Of a stretch of DNA of 6,010 bases, positions 5,015 through 6,010 are shown piece by piece; position 1 is the first letter of the stretch, and each line of letters opens with the position of its first letter. The position numbers were made by a program, and so were the translations under genes. The stretch comes from Flavobacterium psychrophilum (GTDB taxonomy: Bacteria > Bacteroidota > Bacteroidia > Flavobacteriales > Flavobacteriaceae), in assembly GCA_945878515.1 (NCBI GenBank), contig CAMCTL010000189.1, positions 1-6,010 of the forward strand. The letters are read 5' to 3'. The notes under the pieces were generated by a model. The model did no database searches. It was given only the letters and a program-made list of their open reading frames with translations, and had not been told where the DNA came from.

Positions 5015-6007
5015 TTGATAAAAATTGGCAACATAGAACTTCCTGATTTTCCGTTACTTCTCGCACCAATGGAAGATGTGAGCGATCCACCATTTCGTAG
5101 ATTGTGCAAACAACACGGAGCCGATATGATGTATTCCGAATTTATTTCCTCCGAAGGTTTAATTCGCGATGCCATCAAAAGCCGCATGAAATTAGACATT
5201 TTCGATTACGAAAGACCTGTTGGAATCCAAATTTTTGGTGGAGATGAAGAGGCAATGGCATTGTCGTCTAAAATTGTTTCTGCCGTAAATCCAGACATCA
5301 TTGATATTAATTTTGGTTGTCCTGTAAAGAAAGTCGTTTGCAAAGGCGCAGGCGCAGGCGTTTTGAAAGATGTCGATTTAATGATTCGCTTAACGCAGGC
5401 AGTTATCGATAGCACCCATTTACCTGTTACCGTAAAAACCCGTTTGGGTTGGGACGATAGTTCCATCAATATTGATGAGGTTGCCGAGCGTTTGCAAGAT
5501 ATAGGAGTTGCCGCTTTAAGTATTCACGCCAGAACGCGTGCCCAAATGTACAAAGGCCATTCCGATTGGTCGCACATTGCAAGAGTGAAAAATAATCCTA
5601 GAATCACAATGCCTATTTTCGGAAACGGAGATATTGATTCCCCAGAAAAAGCTTTAGAATATAAAAACAAATATGGTATTGACGGCATTATGATTGGTCG
5701 CGCTGCCATTGGATATCCTTGGATTTTTGACGAAATCAAACATTACTTCAAAACAGGCGAACATCTAGCAAAACCAACCGTCGCCGATAGAGTAGAAGCC
5801 GTTCGGAATCATCTTACTTGGGCAATGGAATGGAAAGGCGAACGACTTGGAATTGTAGAAACGCGTCCACATTATACCAATTATTTCAAAGGAATTCATT
5901 CTTTTAAACCATTCAAACAACAATTGGTTACTTTAGACCATCCAGAAGAATTGTTTTCTGTCTTGAATGAAATTGAAGAAGCTTATTCGGGATATGAGGT
6001 GGTGTAA
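5015..6007 (+). CDS. dusB: tRNA dihydrouridine synthase (DusB type)
   Basis: This flavoenzyme reduces specific uridines in the D-loop of tRNA to dihydrouridine, using FMN and NADPH, in the cytoplasm. From the chosen start the protein has 330 residues, normal for bacterial Dus. The N-terminal TIM barrel begins with the FMN-site motif LLLAPMEDVSDPPFR (14-28). It carries the catalytic cysteine in DINFGCPVKKV (98-108, Cys102) followed by the Gly-rich KGAGAG. The barrel continues with KTRLGW (141-146), IHARTR (170-175), the phosphate-binding strands PIFGNGDI (200-207) and GIMIGRAAIGYPWIF (224-238). The C-terminal helical tRNA-binding domain includes ETRPHYTNYFKGI (282-294). There is no ATG near the 5' end. 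TTG at 5015 gives MIKIGNIELPDF, as I recall for flavobacterial homologues; TTG at 5000 would add five residues but overlaps the -7 promoter match. The gene stops 3 bp before the window end. It is an intact housekeeping gene, higher in GC than its surroundings. DusB rather than another Dus subtype is likely but not proven. Confidence 0.93.
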   Translation: MIKIGNIELPDFPLLLAPMEDVSDPPFRRLCKQHGADMMYSEFISSEGLIRDAIKSRMKLDIFDYERPVGIQIFGGDEEAMALSSKIVSAVNPDIIDINFGCPVKKVVCKGAGAGVLKDVDLMIRLTQAVIDSTHLPVTVKTRLGWDDSSINIDEVAERLQDIGVAALSIHARTRAQMYKGHSDWSHIARVKNNPRITMPIFGNGDIDSPEKALEYKNKYGIDGIMIGRAAIGYPWIFDEIKHYFKTGEHLAKPTVADRVEAVRNHLTWAMEWKGERLGIVETRPHYTNYFKGIHSFKPFKQQLVTLDHPEELFSVLNEIEEAYSGYEVV

Positions 6008-6010
6008 AAA

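Noticed and set aside
4990..5739. Minus-strand open frames opposite dusB (4990-5199, 5206-5469, 5524-5739)
   Set aside because: They are antisense to a conserved housekeeping gene whose sense frame is fully supported.

Overview
The window looks like chromosomal DNA of a Flavobacterium-type Bacteroidota. The evidence is the low GC content, A-rich leaders without Shine-Dalgarno sequences, two exact matches to the Bacteroidota -7 promoter element TAnnTTTG, and proteins of flavobacterial character: a YCII-type protein, a short Crp/Fnr regulator, a 7-TM AraC regulator and a DusB-like tRNA dihydrouridine synthase. No mobile element, tRNA, rRNA or CRISPR array is visible.

Layout, left to right. Everything up to 4911 lies on the minus strand. 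A YCII-domain protein (1-305) has its 3' end cut by the window edge and has its own promoter-like element and a palindrome upstream. Next comes a two-gene unit, a Crp/Fnr-family regulator (1102-1683) followed after 5 bp by a 7-TM protein of unknown function (392-1096), with a near-perfect palindrome ahead of the regulator. A second likely pair is an NTF2/SnoaL-like lipoprotein (2132-2572) followed after 12 bp by a small two-TM protein (1874-2119). Then comes a very AT-rich gene-free stretch (2573-2917) with an imperfect 21-bp tandem duplication.

The stretch 2918-3699 looks empty at first but holds the remains of an AraC-family regulator gene. Reading across frames rebuilds one protein, from its N-terminal domain to the C-terminal AraC helix-turn-helix. 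It is broken by about four frameshifts, three of them at A-runs, and two in-frame stop codons. It starts 6 bp after an intact gene for a membrane-embedded AraC-family regulator (3706-4911), so it was probably once cotranscribed with that gene.

The regulator gene and dusB (about 5015-6007, plus strand) are divergent and share an AT-rich intergenic region of about 100 bp. A -7 promoter match there overlaps the most upstream possible dusB start codon, which favours a start 15 bp further in.

Apart from dusB, the window is mostly small regulators and envelope proteins: an accessory, regulatory neighbourhood rather than a metabolic pathway. I see no convincing new multi-gene system. The most informative observations are the reconstructed AraC pseudogene, the palindromes ahead of the Crp/Fnr gene and the YCII gene, and the regulator plus 7-TM protein pair.
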